Shown one piece after another: positions 25,552 through 35,159 of a stretch of DNA of 64,000 bases. Numbering within the stretch: position 1 is the first letter of the stretch; every line of letters begins with the position of its first letter. The position numbers were made by a program, and so were the translations under genes. Origin of the DNA: HK1 sp965215295 (lineage in GTDB: Bacteria > Pseudomonadota > Gammaproteobacteria > HK1); contig OZ244045.1 of NCBI GenBank assembly GCA_965215295.1, positions 1,922,001 through 1,986,000 on the forward strand, written 5' to 3'. Under the pieces are notes generated by a model. The model saw only the letters and a program-made list of their open reading frames with translations. It ran no database searches and was not told the origin of the DNA.

Positions 25552-26742
25552 ATGCGCGACCTGCACGACCTCCACCACACGAACCGCCGCACGATGCTCG
25601 CGCCGCTCGCAGCGCTCCTGGCGGTGCTCGCCCTGCCGGGCTGCGGCACCCTCTTCGGGTCCGGGGACGGCGACGAGTCCGCGCCGGCGAAGCTCCAGGC
25701 GTTCGAGCCGCTGACGACGATCGAGAAGCTCTGGAGCCGGCGCGCCGCGTCCGGCGAGGGCGGGCAGCGTCTCAAGCTCCTGCCCGCGCTGGCCGGAGGC
25801 CAGGTGGTCGCCGCCGGCCATGACGGCGACATCGCGGCATACGATCCGTCCACCGGCGAGCGGCGGTGGGAGACCGAGACCGGCATTCCGATCTCCGCGG
25901 GCCCCGGCGCGGGCTTCGGACTCGTGGCGGTCGGCAGCAGCGGCGGCGACGTGGTCGCGCTCGCCAGCGAGAGCGGAGCCGTCGCCTGGCGCGCGCGGGT
26001 GACGAGCGAGGTGCTGTCGGCGCCCGCGGTCGGCGAGCGGATCGTGGCCGTACGCACCATCGACGGAAAGCTCTTCGGGCTCGACGCCGCGAACGGGGAA
26101 CGGCGCTGGGTGTACGACCGGACCGTACCCGCGCTCACCCTGCGCGGGACCAGCGCCCCCGTCATCATCGGCGATGTCGTGCTCGCCGGGTTCGACAGCG
26201 GCCATCTGGCCGCACTGTCCATTGCGGACGGGAGCCTGTCGTGGGAATTCCACGTCGCCGTCCCGACCGGCAGCACCGAGCTGGAGCGCCTGACCGACAT
26301 GGACGCGGACCCCGTGGTCTCGGACGGCGTCGTGTACGCCGTCACGTTCCAGGGACGCATCGCCGCCCTCGATCTGCGTACCGGCCAGCTCCTCTGGGAA
26401 CGGGACATGTCGTCCCATGCCGGCATCGGCATCGGCCGGCGCCTGCTCTACGTCACCGACGACCGGAGCCATGTCTGGGCGCTCGACCGGAACACCGGAG
26501 CGTCGCTGTGGCGCCAGGCCGGACTCGAACTGCGGCAGGCCACCCGGCCGGTCGAGTTCCGGGACCATGTCGCGGTCGCGGACTTCGAGGGCCACGTCCA
26601 CTGGCTCCGCATCGACGACGGGCGTTTCGCCGCGCGGACCCGCGTCGGCGGCGGCCCGGTGCTCGCTCCCCCGACGGCCAGCCAGGCCGCGCTGTACGTC
26701 CTCGGCGAGAGCGGCACGCTGACCGCCCTCACCATTCCCTGA
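25552..26742 (+). CDS. bamB: Outer membrane assembly lipoprotein BamB
   Basis: 396 residues with a lipoprotein signal peptide (MLAPLAALLAVLALPGC, lipobox LPGC) preceded by 14 residues; ATG 25594 is an alternative start. The mature protein shows repeated PQQ-like blades (GHDGDIAAYDPSTGERRWE, FGLDAANGERRWVYDRTV, AALDLRTGQLLWERDM). BamB is the eight-bladed propeller that aids BamA in inserting outer-membrane proteins. It sits between yfgM and der as in relatives. Confidence 0.95.
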   Translation: MRDLHDLHHTNRRTMLAPLAALLAVLALPGCGTLFGSGDGDESAPAKLQAFEPLTTIEKLWSRRAASGEGGQRLKLLPALAGGQVVAAGHDGDIAAYDPSTGERRWETETGIPISAGPGAGFGLVAVGSSGGDVVALASESGAVAWRARVTSEVLSAPAVGERIVAVRTIDGKLFGLDAANGERRWVYDRTVPALTLRGTSAPVIIGDVVLAGFDSGHLAALSIADGSLSWEFHVAVPTGSTELERLTDMDADPVVSDGVVYAVTFQGRIAALDLRTGQLLWERDMSSHAGIGIGRRLLYVTDDRSHVWALDRNTGASLWRQAGLELRQATRPVEFRDHVAVADFEGHVHWLRIDDGRFAARTRVGGGPVLAPPTASQAALYVLGESGTLTALTIP

Positions 26743-26807
26743 CCGCCGGCGCTCCGGGTTCGAGGACCGGAGCGGCGGGGGCGGCGGACCGGGCAGGCAT
26801 CCGGTAC

Positions 26808-28205
26808 ATGTTGCCCACGATTGCGCTTGTCGGTCGCCCGAACGTCGGCAAGTCCACCCTGTTCAACGCGCTGACGCGCACCCGGGACGCCCTGGTGGCG
26901 GACCTGCCGGGGCTGACCCGCGACCGGCGTTACGGCCATGTCCGGATCCGGGATCGGGACGCCGTGGCCGTCGATACCGGCGGCCTCGTCGACGACGGCG
27001 ATCCGGTCTCGCGGCTCGTCTCCGGCCAGGCCGAGCTCGCGATCGAAGAGTCCGACGTCATGGTGCTGGTCCTCGACGCGCGGGCGGGGCTGACCGGCGC
27101 GGACCAGCGTATCGCGGACCGGCTCCGGCGCCACGGGAAACCGGTACTCCTCGCCGCCAACAAGATCGACGGCCTCGCCGAGACCGTCGCCCCCGCCGAG
27201 TTCCACGCACTGGGCCTGGGTGAGCCGATTCCGACCGCGGCCATCCATCGGCGCGGCATCGGCCGGCTCGTCGCCGCACTGGCCGAAATGCTTCCGCCGC
27301 CCGACACGCGGGCGCCGCCGCGCCAGGACGACGGTGTCCGCGTCTGCGTCATCGGCCGGCCCAATACCGGCAAATCCACCCTCGTCAACCGGCTCGTCGG
27401 CGACGCCAGGGTGCTCGCGCACGATGCGCCGGGCACCACCCGCGACAGCGTGGAGGTCCCCTTCGAGCACCGCGGACGGCGTTACGTGCTGATCGACACC
27501 GCGGGGATCCGGCGCCGCGCACGGGTGTCGGAAGCCGTCGAGAAGTTCAGCATCGTCAAGTCGCTCGGCGCGATCTCGAGCTCCGACGTCGCGATCGTCC
27601 TGCTCGACGCGCACGCCGGGCTGAGCGACCAGGACGCCTCCCTGCTGGGACTCGTCCTCGACGGCGGGCGGGCGCCCGTCGTCGCGATCAACAAGTGGGA
27701 CCTGCTCGGGGGCGCGAAGCGCGGAGCGCTGGGCGCCGAGGCCCGCCGCCGGTTCGCGTTCGCGCCATTCTGCCCGGTCTGCCGCATCTCGGCCCTGCAC
27801 GGGACCGGTCTCGACGAGCTCATGCGCCGGGTCGACGCATGCCACCGCTCCGCCTTCGCCGGGCTCTCCGCGTCCAGGCTCACACGCGAGCTCGAAAGCG
27901 CGGTCGAGCACATGCCGCCCCCGCTGGTCCGGAGCCGCCGGATCAAGCTGCGCTACGCGCACCAGGGCGGCTCGAACCCTCCCGTCATCGTCGTGCACGG
28001 CAACCGGACCGAGCTGGTCCCGGCCTCCTACCGGCGCTATCTCGCGGGGCGCTTCCGCACCGCGTTCGCGCTGGTCGGAACACCGCTGCGCCTGGAGTTC
28101 CGCACCGGGGACAATCCCTTCAAGGGCAGGCGGAACACGCTGACCCCGCGCCAGCGCCGGCGGCGGGAGCGCCTGCGGCGCCACGTTACGAAGCGCCGCC
28201 GGTAG
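26808..28205 (+). CDS. der: Ribosome biogenesis GTPase Der
   Basis: 465 residues with two complete G domains: G1 motifs GRPNVGKSTLFNAL and GRPNTGKSTLVNRL, G3 DTGG and DTAG, and NKID/NKWD G4 motifs. A C-terminal KH-like domain contains KLRYAHQGGSNPPVIVVHGN. Der (EngA) is the tandem-domain GTPase needed for 50S subunit assembly. The ATG at 26808 gives the canonical MLPTIALVGRPNVGKS start. Confidence 0.96.
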   Translation: MLPTIALVGRPNVGKSTLFNALTRTRDALVADLPGLTRDRRYGHVRIRDRDAVAVDTGGLVDDGDPVSRLVSGQAELAIEESDVMVLVLDARAGLTGADQRIADRLRRHGKPVLLAANKIDGLAETVAPAEFHALGLGEPIPTAAIHRRGIGRLVAALAEMLPPPDTRAPPRQDDGVRVCVIGRPNTGKSTLVNRLVGDARVLAHDAPGTTRDSVEVPFEHRGRRYVLIDTAGIRRRARVSEAVEKFSIVKSLGAISSSDVAIVLLDAHAGLSDQDASLLGLVLDGGRAPVVAINKWDLLGGAKRGALGAEARRRFAFAPFCPVCRISALHGTGLDELMRRVDACHRSAFAGLSASRLTRELESAVEHMPPPLVRSRRIKLRYAHQGGSNPPVIVVHGNRTELVPASYRRYLAGRFRTAFALVGTPLRLEFRTGDNPFKGRRNTLTPRQRRRRERLRRHVTKRRR

Positions 28206-28237
28206 CCGTCCGGGAGCCGGTGCGCGGCGCGGACCGG

Positions 28238-29419
28238 CTACTCCAGTTGTTCGTGGAGCACGGCGATGATCCGGGCCGCCGCCGCGCTGTCGTCGCGCTT
28301 CCCGTTCCGGTCGAGCACGACGACCCGGGTCATGGCCGGCGCCTCTTCGGCGACCCGGACGACACGGGCTTCCCCATCCTGCGCCGTGTCGTCGTCCGAC
28401 CTCCAGAACACCAAGCCGGAGAGCCACCCCGTGCCCTCGCCCCCCGCACCGTCCTCGATGCCGGCGTAGCGCACGTAGAACAACCCCCGAGAGCGATCGC
28501 GGTCCTCGACGGCGAATCCGGCGCGGTCGAGGGCCAGGCCGGTACGCCGCCACGCCGACGAGAAGCCCTGGTCCAGAACGAGCGCGGTGGCGCCGTCGTC
28601 GTCGCGCACGAGACGCGCGCGCGGGCCGGGCGAGGAGCTCTCGGCAACAATCGCGTCGGCGCGCTGCTCGTCCAGGCCGAGGAACACCATGAGCCGGACA
28701 AGCATCTCCGCTTCGAGGCCGGGGTCGTTGGGACGCGGCTGCCATACGGTCTCGCCCAGCCCTTCCCGCTGCGCATCCATGGTCTCGGCGCCCACGACGA
28801 CCTGCTCGGCGCCGCGGTGCGCGATGTAGACGTCCGTCGAACCGGGCTGGTTCCCGCGCTCGATCCGGGTCCGGTACCGATCGCGAAACGCCACCCCGTA
28901 GAACGCGTCGGAGATTCGCTGGATCGCCCTCTTGAGAGCACCCGCGGGGAGCGGCTCCTGCCTCGCCGCCCATTCCGTCTCCATCACCCCGATGTCCGGC
29001 TCCTCGGTCTCGAGGGCGAATCCCTGTGCGGTCCAGAAGTCGCGCAGCCGGGGCCACGTTTCGCCCGGCGCCATCGCGACCACGAGCCAGCGCTGGTCCC
29101 CGCTGCGCTCGATCCTCGCGTTGTCGACCTCCGGCAGGACCGCCGGCGCGGCTGGTGTCCCGGCTCCGTCCTGGCCGCTCGCATACTGCGAGTACGTGGC
29201 GTCGACGCCGGGGATCTGCAGCGAATCGCGAATCGACGAACCGGTGAGGTCGGGTGGGACCTCGAGCGGTGGCGCGCTTCGGCTCGACTTGTAGGCCGGC
29301 TCCCGATCGGACCCCACGCCTTCAAGGGTGCCGGAACAGCCGCTGGCGAGCGCGACCCCGACGCCCAGAACGCCTCCGATCGCGGCGCCGCGGGTCCGGC
29401 GGCACCATGTCGGGTTCAT
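28238..29419 (-). CDS. bamC: BamC-like (NlpB/DapX) outer membrane assembly lipoprotein
   Basis: 393 residues from ATG 29419 with a lipoprotein signal (GAAIGGVLGVGVALASGC, lipobox ASGC). An unstructured segment (YKSSRSAPPLEVPPDLTG) resembles the N-terminal lasso of BamC that contacts BamD. Two domains of similar size follow (RWLVVAMAPGETWPRLRDFW and ALVLDQGFSSAWRRTGLALD), matching the tandem helix-grip domains of BamC. BamC supports the BamABDE complex. It is not beside dapA here, so the call rests on architecture. Confidence 0.8.
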   Translation of the reverse strand: MNPTWCRRTRGAAIGGVLGVGVALASGCSGTLEGVGSDREPAYKSSRSAPPLEVPPDLTGSSIRDSLQIPGVDATYSQYASGQDGAGTPAAPAVLPEVDNARIERSGDQRWLVVAMAPGETWPRLRDFWTAQGFALETEEPDIGVMETEWAARQEPLPAGALKRAIQRISDAFYGVAFRDRYRTRIERGNQPGSTDVYIAHRGAEQVVVGAETMDAQREGLGETVWQPRPNDPGLEAEMLVRLMVFLGLDEQRADAIVAESSSPGPRARLVRDDDGATALVLDQGFSSAWRRTGLALDRAGFAVEDRDRSRGLFYVRYAGIEDGAGGEGTGWLSGLVFWRSDDDTAQDGEARVVRVAEEAPAMTRVVVLDRNGKRDDSAAAARIIAVLHEQLE

Positions 29420-29604
29420 GAAATCCACTTTTCGACCTCGACGCCAATGCAATTCGTGGGACTGCCCGTGAGGGGCCGATGCTACGTTCATACTCGGTTG
29501 CGGACAACGCCCGGCCGGCCGGGACACGGCCGGCCGGGGCGTGCGGATGGCGATCGTCCCGTCGGCGAGGCGCCGGCGGAGGCGCGCGCTCCCGGAGCCG
29601 GCGG

Positions 29605-32600
29605 TCACTCCCCTTGGCGCAGGGCGCGGATCTCCCCCATCGCGACCGACAGCATCGTGAAGTCCGTTCGCTCCGCGCTCGCCAGATCACCGAGGATCTG
29701 CCGGCACCGGGCCACCGGGATCCGGTTCCGCTCCAGCCATGCCCGCACCCGTTCGTCCGGGGCCGCCTCGCCGGGACCGAGCCGCAGCGAGTCCAGGGTC
29801 AGCGCGCCCAACTGCGCGTACAGGTCGTCGCGCAGCGCCGCGCGGGACAGCGCCTGCCAGCGGTTGGTGCGGGGAAGGGCCGCGATCCGGTCCCGCAGCC
29901 AGTGCAGGTCGAGCGACTCGCCGAGCGCGAAATAGACCGACGCCGCCTCCTCCACCGAAATCGCCGCGTTCGACGCGACGTCCACCACGTCCAGCGCGGA
30001 GAGCAGATCGTCGCCGCTCGCGGCCTCCAGCGCCAGGTCTTCGGGAACACCGTCGCCGACGAGCCGATCCTTCGCCGCGTCGAGCGCGGCGCGGCTCGAA
30101 TCGGTCACGAGATCCCTCAGCCGCCGCCGGAGTGCGGTCACCCCGCCCGCGAAGTACCCGATGTCGCGGGCGATGTCGAGGGGCCGCGGCCGGTTCCGGA
30201 GCAGCCACCGTGCGGACCGTTCGACGAGCTTGCGCGTCTCCAGGTGCATCGCCATCTGGACGCCGGCGTCCACCTGGTTGTCCAGCGCCTCGATCGCTTT
30301 CCATGTTCCGCGCACGCCGTACACCTCGCGCGCGACGAGGTACGCCCGGGCGATGTCCGCGTCGTCCGCCCCGGTCTCCTCCCCGAGCCGGAACGAGAAG
30401 GTGATCCCGCAGCGGTTGACCATCTCGTTCGCCACCACGGTGCCGACGATCTCGCGCGCGAGCCGGTGGGTCGGCATCAGGCCGGACCAGCGCTCGCGCA
30501 ACGCGGACGGGAAGTACGCGCGGAGCTCGTTCACCAGGAACGGCTCGTCCGGCAGCGTGGATGCGAGCAGGCTCCGGAACAGGTGGATCTTCACGTAGGC
30601 GATCAGCACCGAGAGCTCCGGCGTGTGGAGTCCGCCCCTGGCGGCGAGCCGCTCGGCGATCTCCTCCGCCCCGGGCAGGAACTCGATCTCCCGGACGAGC
30701 TCGCCGTCGCGCTCGAGCCGGCGGATGAGCCGGGAGTGCACCTCCAGCAACGACGACGCCTGGCTCGCGGCCACGCCCAACGCCTGGGTCTGGAGGTAGT
30801 TGTTGCGCAGGACCAGCGCCGCGACCTCGTCGGTCATGTCCTCCAGGAGCCGGTTGCGCTGCTTCTCGGTCATGTCCCCGCCGGACACCACCTCGTTCAG
30901 CAGCACCTTGATGTTCACTTCATGGTCCGAGCAGTCCACTCCGCCGGAGTTGTCGATGGCGTCGGTGTTCACCCTCCCGCCGCCGGCCGCGAACTCGATG
31001 CGCCCGAGCTGGGTGAGGCCGAGGTTGCCGCCTTCGCCGACGATCCGGCACCGCAGCTCGTCGCCGTTCACCCGCACGGTGTCGTTGGCCCGGTCCCCGG
31101 CATCGGCGTGCGACTCGCGCCGCGACTTGACGTAGGTGCCGATCCCGCCGTTCCAGACGAGATCGACGGGCGCCTTGAGCATCGCGGCGATCAGCTCGTT
31201 GGGTGTGAGGGACCCGGCCTCGATGGCGAGGGCCTCGCGGGCCTCGGGGCTCAGCGGGATGGACTTGGCGCTCCTCGGATAGATCCCGCCGCCCGCGGAC
31301 AGCACCGCGCGGTCGAAGTCGTCCCAGGTCGAGCGCGGCAGCGCGAACAGGCGCTGGCGCTCCGCGAACGTGGACTCCGGGTCCGGGCTCGGGTCGATGA
31401 ACACGTGCATGTGGTTGAACGCGCCCACCAGCCGGATGTGCCGGGAGAGCAGCATCCCGTTGCCGAACACGTCGCCCCCCATGTCCCCGATGCCGACGAC
31501 GGTGAAGTCGGTGCTCTGGCAGTCGATGCCGAGCTCGCGGAAGTGCCGCTTGACCGACTCCCACCCTCCGCGCGCGGTGATCCCCATCCCCTTGTGGTCG
31601 TAGCCCCGGGAGCCGCCGGAGGCGAACGCGTCGCCGAGCCAGAAGCCGTACTCCTGCGCGAGTGCGTTGGCGATGTCGGAGAAGGTCGCGGTGCCCTTGT
31701 CGGCCGCCACCACCAGATAGGGATCGTCACCGTCGTGGCGCACCACGCGGGGCGGCGGCTCCACCCGCCCCCCGGCCAGGTTGTCGGTCACGTCGAGCAG
31801 GCCGCGGATGAAGATCCGGTAGCAGGCGATCCCCTCCTCCTGGACCGCTTCGCGGCCGGCGTCCGACGGCAGCTTCTTGGGAACGAAGCCCCCCTTCGAT
31901 CCGACCGGCACGATCACCGCGTTCTTCACCTGCTGGGCCTTGGCGAGTCCCAGGACCTCGGTGCGGAAGTCCTCGCGGCGGTCCGACCAGCGAATGCCCC
32001 CGCGGGCCACCGCGCCGCCGCGCAGGTGCACGCCTTCCACCCGCGGGGAATAGACGAAGATCTCGTACTTCGGCCGCGGCTCCGGGAGCTCGGGGATCCG
32101 GCGCGGGTCGAACTTGAACGAGACGTACCGCTTCGGCGCGCCGTCCGGTGCGTGCTGGAAGTAGTTCGTGCGCAGCGTGGCGCGAACGACGCCGAGGTAG
32201 CTGCGCAGGATCCGGTCCTCGTCGAGGTTCGCCACCGCGTCGAGGGCCGCTTCGATCCGGGTCATGACCTCCAGCTCCGCGTCGAGCCGCTCGATGGCCG
32301 CGTCCTTCGGATCCTGCGCGGCCGGCGCTTCCCGTTGCCGGTCCGGGTCGAAGCGGGCCTGGAACAGCTCCACGAGCATCGCGGCGATGCCGGGGTTCGC
32401 GGCCAGCGCGTCCTGCATGTACGCCTCGCTGAACGTGACCCCGGCCTGGCGCAGGTACTTGCAGTACGCGCGCAGGATGACGATCTCCCGCCATCCGATC
32501 CCCGCCCGCAGCACCAGCCGGTTGAAGCCGTCGTTCTCGACCTCCCCCGACCAGATGCGGGCGAACGCGTCGCGGAACGTCTTGTCGATGCGGTCCGGGT

Positions 32601-34479
32601 CGAAGTCGGGGTCCTCCGCGTGGAGCATCCCGAAGTCGTGCAGCCACACCCTCGGTGCGCCGGCGCGCTTGATCTTGCTCGGACGCTCGTCCTCGACCTG
32701 GAGGCCCATGTTCTCCAGCATGGGCAGCGCGTCGGAGAGCGCGACCGGGTGGCGCCCGAGCTGGAAGAGCTTGAAGCGCAGCCGGCCCTCCCCGGCTTCG
32801 AGCGGGCGGTAGAGGGCCATCTCGATACCGCCCTCCTCGATGCGCTCCATCTTCTCGACGTCGAGCACCGCGACCCGCGCGGAGTAGCCCTCGCGGTATT
32901 CGGCGCGGAACGCGTCGCCGTAGCGCTGGAACAGGCGCGTGCCACGCTCCTCGCCGAAGGATTCGAGCAGGGCGTCGCGCAGGTCGTCGGACCACGTCCG
33001 GCTCACCGCCCGCAGCCGTTCTTCCAGCTCCGCGATGTCGTAGTCCGGGGTGCGTCTGGCGTCCATGCGGATGACGAAATAGAGCCGGGCCAGCACCGAC
33101 TCCGACAGGCGCACCGTGAACTCGGTATCCGTGCCGCCGAACGTCTCCTCGAGGATCCTCTGGATGACCAGGCGGCTCCGGGTGGTGAACCGGTCCCTGG
33201 GCACGAACACGATGCACGAGCAGAACCGCCCGAACCGGTCCGGGTGCACGAACAGCCGGATCCGCTGCCGTTCCTGCAGGTGGAGGATCCCCATCGACGT
33301 GTCGAACAGCTCCCCGACGGGTATCTGGAAGAGCAGCTCGCGGGGGAAGGTGTCGATGATGTTCTGCAGCGCCTTGGCGGCGTGGCTGTTGCGGGGGTAG
33401 CCGGCGCGGTGGAGCACCGCGGACGCCTTGCGGCGCAGCAGGGGGATGTCGCGCGGTACGCGGTTGTAGGCGGTGGACGTATAGAGGCCGAGGAACCGGC
33501 GTACCCCGACGACCCTTCCGTCGGCGTCGAACTGCCTGATGCCGATGTAGTCGAGGTGGATCGGACGGTGCACCGTGGAGCGCAGGTCGGCGTGGGTGAG
33601 CACCAGCAGCTCGGGTTCCTGCGAATCGCGTCGCCGGCGCGGCGGCGGCAGGTTCGAGAACGCCTCCCGGGCACGCCCGCCTTCGTCGCGCAGCAACCCG
33701 AGCCCGGTGCCCGGCTCGACCGTGTACCGCTCGCGGCTCCCGGTACGCTCGACGCGGTACTCGCCGAACCCGAGGAACGTGAAGTGGTTGTTCTTGATCC
33801 AGTCGAGGAAGGCGCAGGTCTCCTCCAGCTCGTCGCGGGCGACCGGCGGCGGCGTCGCCCGGAGGTCCGCGAGGCTGCGTTGCAGCCGCTCGCGCATGCC
33901 GCTCCAGTCCTCCACCGCGGCCCGGACGTCGCCGAGCGCGCAACGCACCTCCTCCGCCAGCGCATCGAGCACCTCCTGCTCGGTCTGGCGGTCGGTCTCG
34001 AGGCGGATGACCGCCTCGACGGTGGAGCCCTCCCCTTCCTCGTCGACGGGGAGGAGCGCCTCGATCCGGCCGTCCTTCCTCCGGCGGAAGCGCATCACGG
34101 GGTGGATGACGAGATGGCTCGTGTACCCGCGTCCGTTCAGGACCATCCGTACCGAGTCGACCAGGAACGGCATGTCGTCGGTGACGATCTCGACGATGGT
34201 ATGGGTCGACTGCCAGCCGTGCTGCTCGACCTGCGGGTTGTAGACCCGGATCCTGGACGCGCCCGGGGCACGCCGCCGGGCGAGGTTGAAGTGCGCCACC
34301 GCGGCGCCGTAGAGATCGGCCACGGCTCGTTCGGCGAGGTCGTCGGGCGAGACGCCCGTGTAGTACCCGGTGACGAAGGCCAGGACGAGGTCGAGGTCCT
34401 TGCCGTCCACTCGTTCGCGGGCGAGCGCCGCGACTTCGTCCATCAGCTCGCTCTGCCGGGCTGTCGACTGAACTGCCAT
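29605..34479 (-). CDS. Large NAD-specific glutamate dehydrogenase (GDH180 class)
   Basis: 1624 residues, the size of the roughly 180 kDa NAD-dependent glutamate dehydrogenases. N-terminal ACT-like regulatory segments (residues 1 to about 600) precede the catalytic core. In the core GGIRWSDRREDFRTEVLGLAKAQQVKNAV and VGSKGGFVPKKLP carry the substrate-binding and catalytic lysines, and GIGDMGGDVFGNGML lies in the nucleotide-binding region. A helical C-terminal part follows. It interconverts glutamate and 2-oxoglutarate plus ammonium, usually catabolically. The frame is intact throughout. A TATACT -10-like hexamer on the minus strand lies at 34547-34552. Confidence 0.95.
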   Translation of the reverse strand: MAVQSTARQSELMDEVAALARERVDGKDLDLVLAFVTGYYTGVSPDDLAERAVADLYGAAVAHFNLARRRAPGASRIRVYNPQVEQHGWQSTHTIVEIVTDDMPFLVDSVRMVLNGRGYTSHLVIHPVMRFRRRKDGRIEALLPVDEEGEGSTVEAVIRLETDRQTEQEVLDALAEEVRCALGDVRAAVEDWSGMRERLQRSLADLRATPPPVARDELEETCAFLDWIKNNHFTFLGFGEYRVERTGSRERYTVEPGTGLGLLRDEGGRAREAFSNLPPPRRRRDSQEPELLVLTHADLRSTVHRPIHLDYIGIRQFDADGRVVGVRRFLGLYTSTAYNRVPRDIPLLRRKASAVLHRAGYPRNSHAAKALQNIIDTFPRELLFQIPVGELFDTSMGILHLQERQRIRLFVHPDRFGRFCSCIVFVPRDRFTTRSRLVIQRILEETFGGTDTEFTVRLSESVLARLYFVIRMDARRTPDYDIAELEERLRAVSRTWSDDLRDALLESFGEERGTRLFQRYGDAFRAEYREGYSARVAVLDVEKMERIEEGGIEMALYRPLEAGEGRLRFKLFQLGRHPVALSDALPMLENMGLQVEDERPSKIKRAGAPRVWLHDFGMLHAEDPDFDPDRIDKTFRDAFARIWSGEVENDGFNRLVLRAGIGWREIVILRAYCKYLRQAGVTFSEAYMQDALAANPGIAAMLVELFQARFDPDRQREAPAAQDPKDAAIERLDAELEVMTRIEAALDAVANLDEDRILRSYLGVVRATLRTNYFQHAPDGAPKRYVSFKFDPRRIPELPEPRPKYEIFVYSPRVEGVHLRGGAVARGGIRWSDRREDFRTEVLGLAKAQQVKNAVIVPVGSKGGFVPKKLPSDAGREAVQEEGIACYRIFIRGLLDVTDNLAGGRVEPPPRVVRHDGDDPYLVVAADKGTATFSDIANALAQEYGFWLGDAFASGGSRGYDHKGMGITARGGWESVKRHFRELGIDCQSTDFTVVGIGDMGGDVFGNGMLLSRHIRLVGAFNHMHVFIDPSPDPESTFAERQRLFALPRSTWDDFDRAVLSAGGGIYPRSAKSIPLSPEAREALAIEAGSLTPNELIAAMLKAPVDLVWNGGIGTYVKSRRESHADAGDRANDTVRVNGDELRCRIVGEGGNLGLTQLGRIEFAAGGGRVNTDAIDNSGGVDCSDHEVNIKVLLNEVVSGGDMTEKQRNRLLEDMTDEVAALVLRNNYLQTQALGVAASQASSLLEVHSRLIRRLERDGELVREIEFLPGAEEIAERLAARGGLHTPELSVLIAYVKIHLFRSLLASTLPDEPFLVNELRAYFPSALRERWSGLMPTHRLAREIVGTVVANEMVNRCGITFSFRLGEETGADDADIARAYLVAREVYGVRGTWKAIEALDNQVDAGVQMAMHLETRKLVERSARWLLRNRPRPLDIARDIGYFAGGVTALRRRLRDLVTDSSRAALDAAKDRLVGDGVPEDLALEAASGDDLLSALDVVDVASNAAISVEEAASVYFALGESLDLHWLRDRIAALPRTNRWQALSRAALRDDLYAQLGALTLDSLRLGPGEAAPDERVRAWLERNRIPVARCRQILGDLASAERTDFTMLSVAMGEIRALRQGE

Positions 34480-34839
34480 CGGAAGCCACCCCTCGTGTCG
34501 TGCGGATCACCGTGTTGCGCCGCGCCGGACCGCTTGGCGGTCTCACAGTATAGACGGACTCCCGCCGTCCCATGGGACGCGGGGACGGCTTCGGGATGGA
34601 TTCGGGCGCTCCGTGCGCCGCCCGGGAAGGACCCGTGAAGCGCGTCCCCGGACCGCTTGCTCCGGAGCGGTCCGCGGCCACCGCCCGGCCGGCCCGTGCT
34701 CGGGCTCCGGGCCGACAAGCGCCGAGCCCCGCGCCTGCCCGCGCAGGGCCCGGCAGCCCGCGATCGAGCCGTCCGTGCGATGGATTCGCGGACCATCCAG
34801 GGTTAGGATGAATCGTCGAACAACCGGACCCGGCGAGTG
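34480..34839. other. Intergenic region before the 34.8 kb coiled-coil gene
   Basis: 360 bp without a supported long gene. It holds a possible minus-strand -10 (34547-34552) for the glutamate dehydrogenase, copy A of the 89 bp dispersed element (34702-34790), and a ten-codon leader frame (34808-34840) overlapping the next gene. Confidence 0.5.
34702..34790 (+). repeat. 89 bp dispersed element, copy A
   Basis: GGGCTCCGGGCCGACAAG through GATGGATTCGCGG. It is clearly similar to copy B (41426-41514) and copy C (45472-45560, opposite strand). Shared blocks are GCCGACA, CGAGCCC, GCCTGC.CGCG and CGATGGA at the same spacing; all three span 89 bp. Copies A and B lie just upstream of coiled-coil membrane protein genes. 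Confidence 0.7.
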
Positions 34840-34840
34840 A
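34808..34840 (+). CDS. Possible 10-residue leader peptide (MNRRTTGPGE)
   Basis: ATG at 34808 (preceded by GGTTAGG) opens ten codons ending in TGA at 34838-34840, which shares one base with the ATG of the following gene (TGATG). Such overlap allows reinitiation. At the 41.5 kb relative the homologous ATG reads straight through into the gene instead. It could be chance. Confidence 0.35.
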   Translation: MNRRTTGPGE

Positions 34841-35100
34841 TGAAGATCGAGCATCCGAGTGTCCTGGCGACGGTCGTGATCGCCTTCTCCGTATCGACCG
34901 CCCTGATCCTGAGCGGCCAGGCCGAGCTGCGCCGGGACATGTGGGCGGGTCAGTCCGAGATCCGGAAGGACATGCGGGCGGGCCAGACCGAACTGCGCAA
35001 GGACATGCAGGCCGGACAGTCCGAGGTCCGCAAGGACATGCGGGCGGGCCAAGCCCAACTGCGCAAGGATCGGCTCGCATCCCGTCGAGCCGGGGCGTAG
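34840..35100 (+). CDS. Small single-span membrane protein with hendecad coiled-coil repeats
   Basis: 86 residues. MKIEHPSVLATVVIAFSVSTALILS forms one transmembrane helix. It is followed by four 11-residue repeats of the type MRAGQTELRKD, a hendecad period typical of long coiled coils. The N-terminus is nearly the same as in the gene at 41533 (KIEQLSVLATVVVAFAALAALVL), so these are paralogues. No known function. The repeat block is an exact 33 bp tandem array (34939-35070), suggesting variable length. Expected topology: membrane anchor with a coiled-coil stalk. Confidence 0.65.
   Translation: MKIEHPSVLATVVIAFSVSTALILSGQAELRRDMWAGQSEIRKDMRAGQTELRKDMQAGQSEVRKDMRAGQAQLRKDRLASRRAGA
34939..35070 (+). 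repeat. 33 bp x 4 tandem repeat in coiled-coil gene
   Basis: Four 33 bp units beginning ATG.GGGCGGG and ending AAGGA(C/T), each encoding one 11-residue hendecad. They are in frame and of constant length but differ at several bases. Confidence 0.9.
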
Positions 35101-35159
35101 TCCGGCCGGCGGCCCGAAATCCGCCGACCGTACTCCGACACGCTCCGAGCCGCGGCAGA

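Noticed and set aside
29479..34638. 1719-residue open frame antisense to the glutamate dehydrogenase gene
   Set aside because: Composition and lack of motifs show it is a shadow of the dehydrogenase frame.
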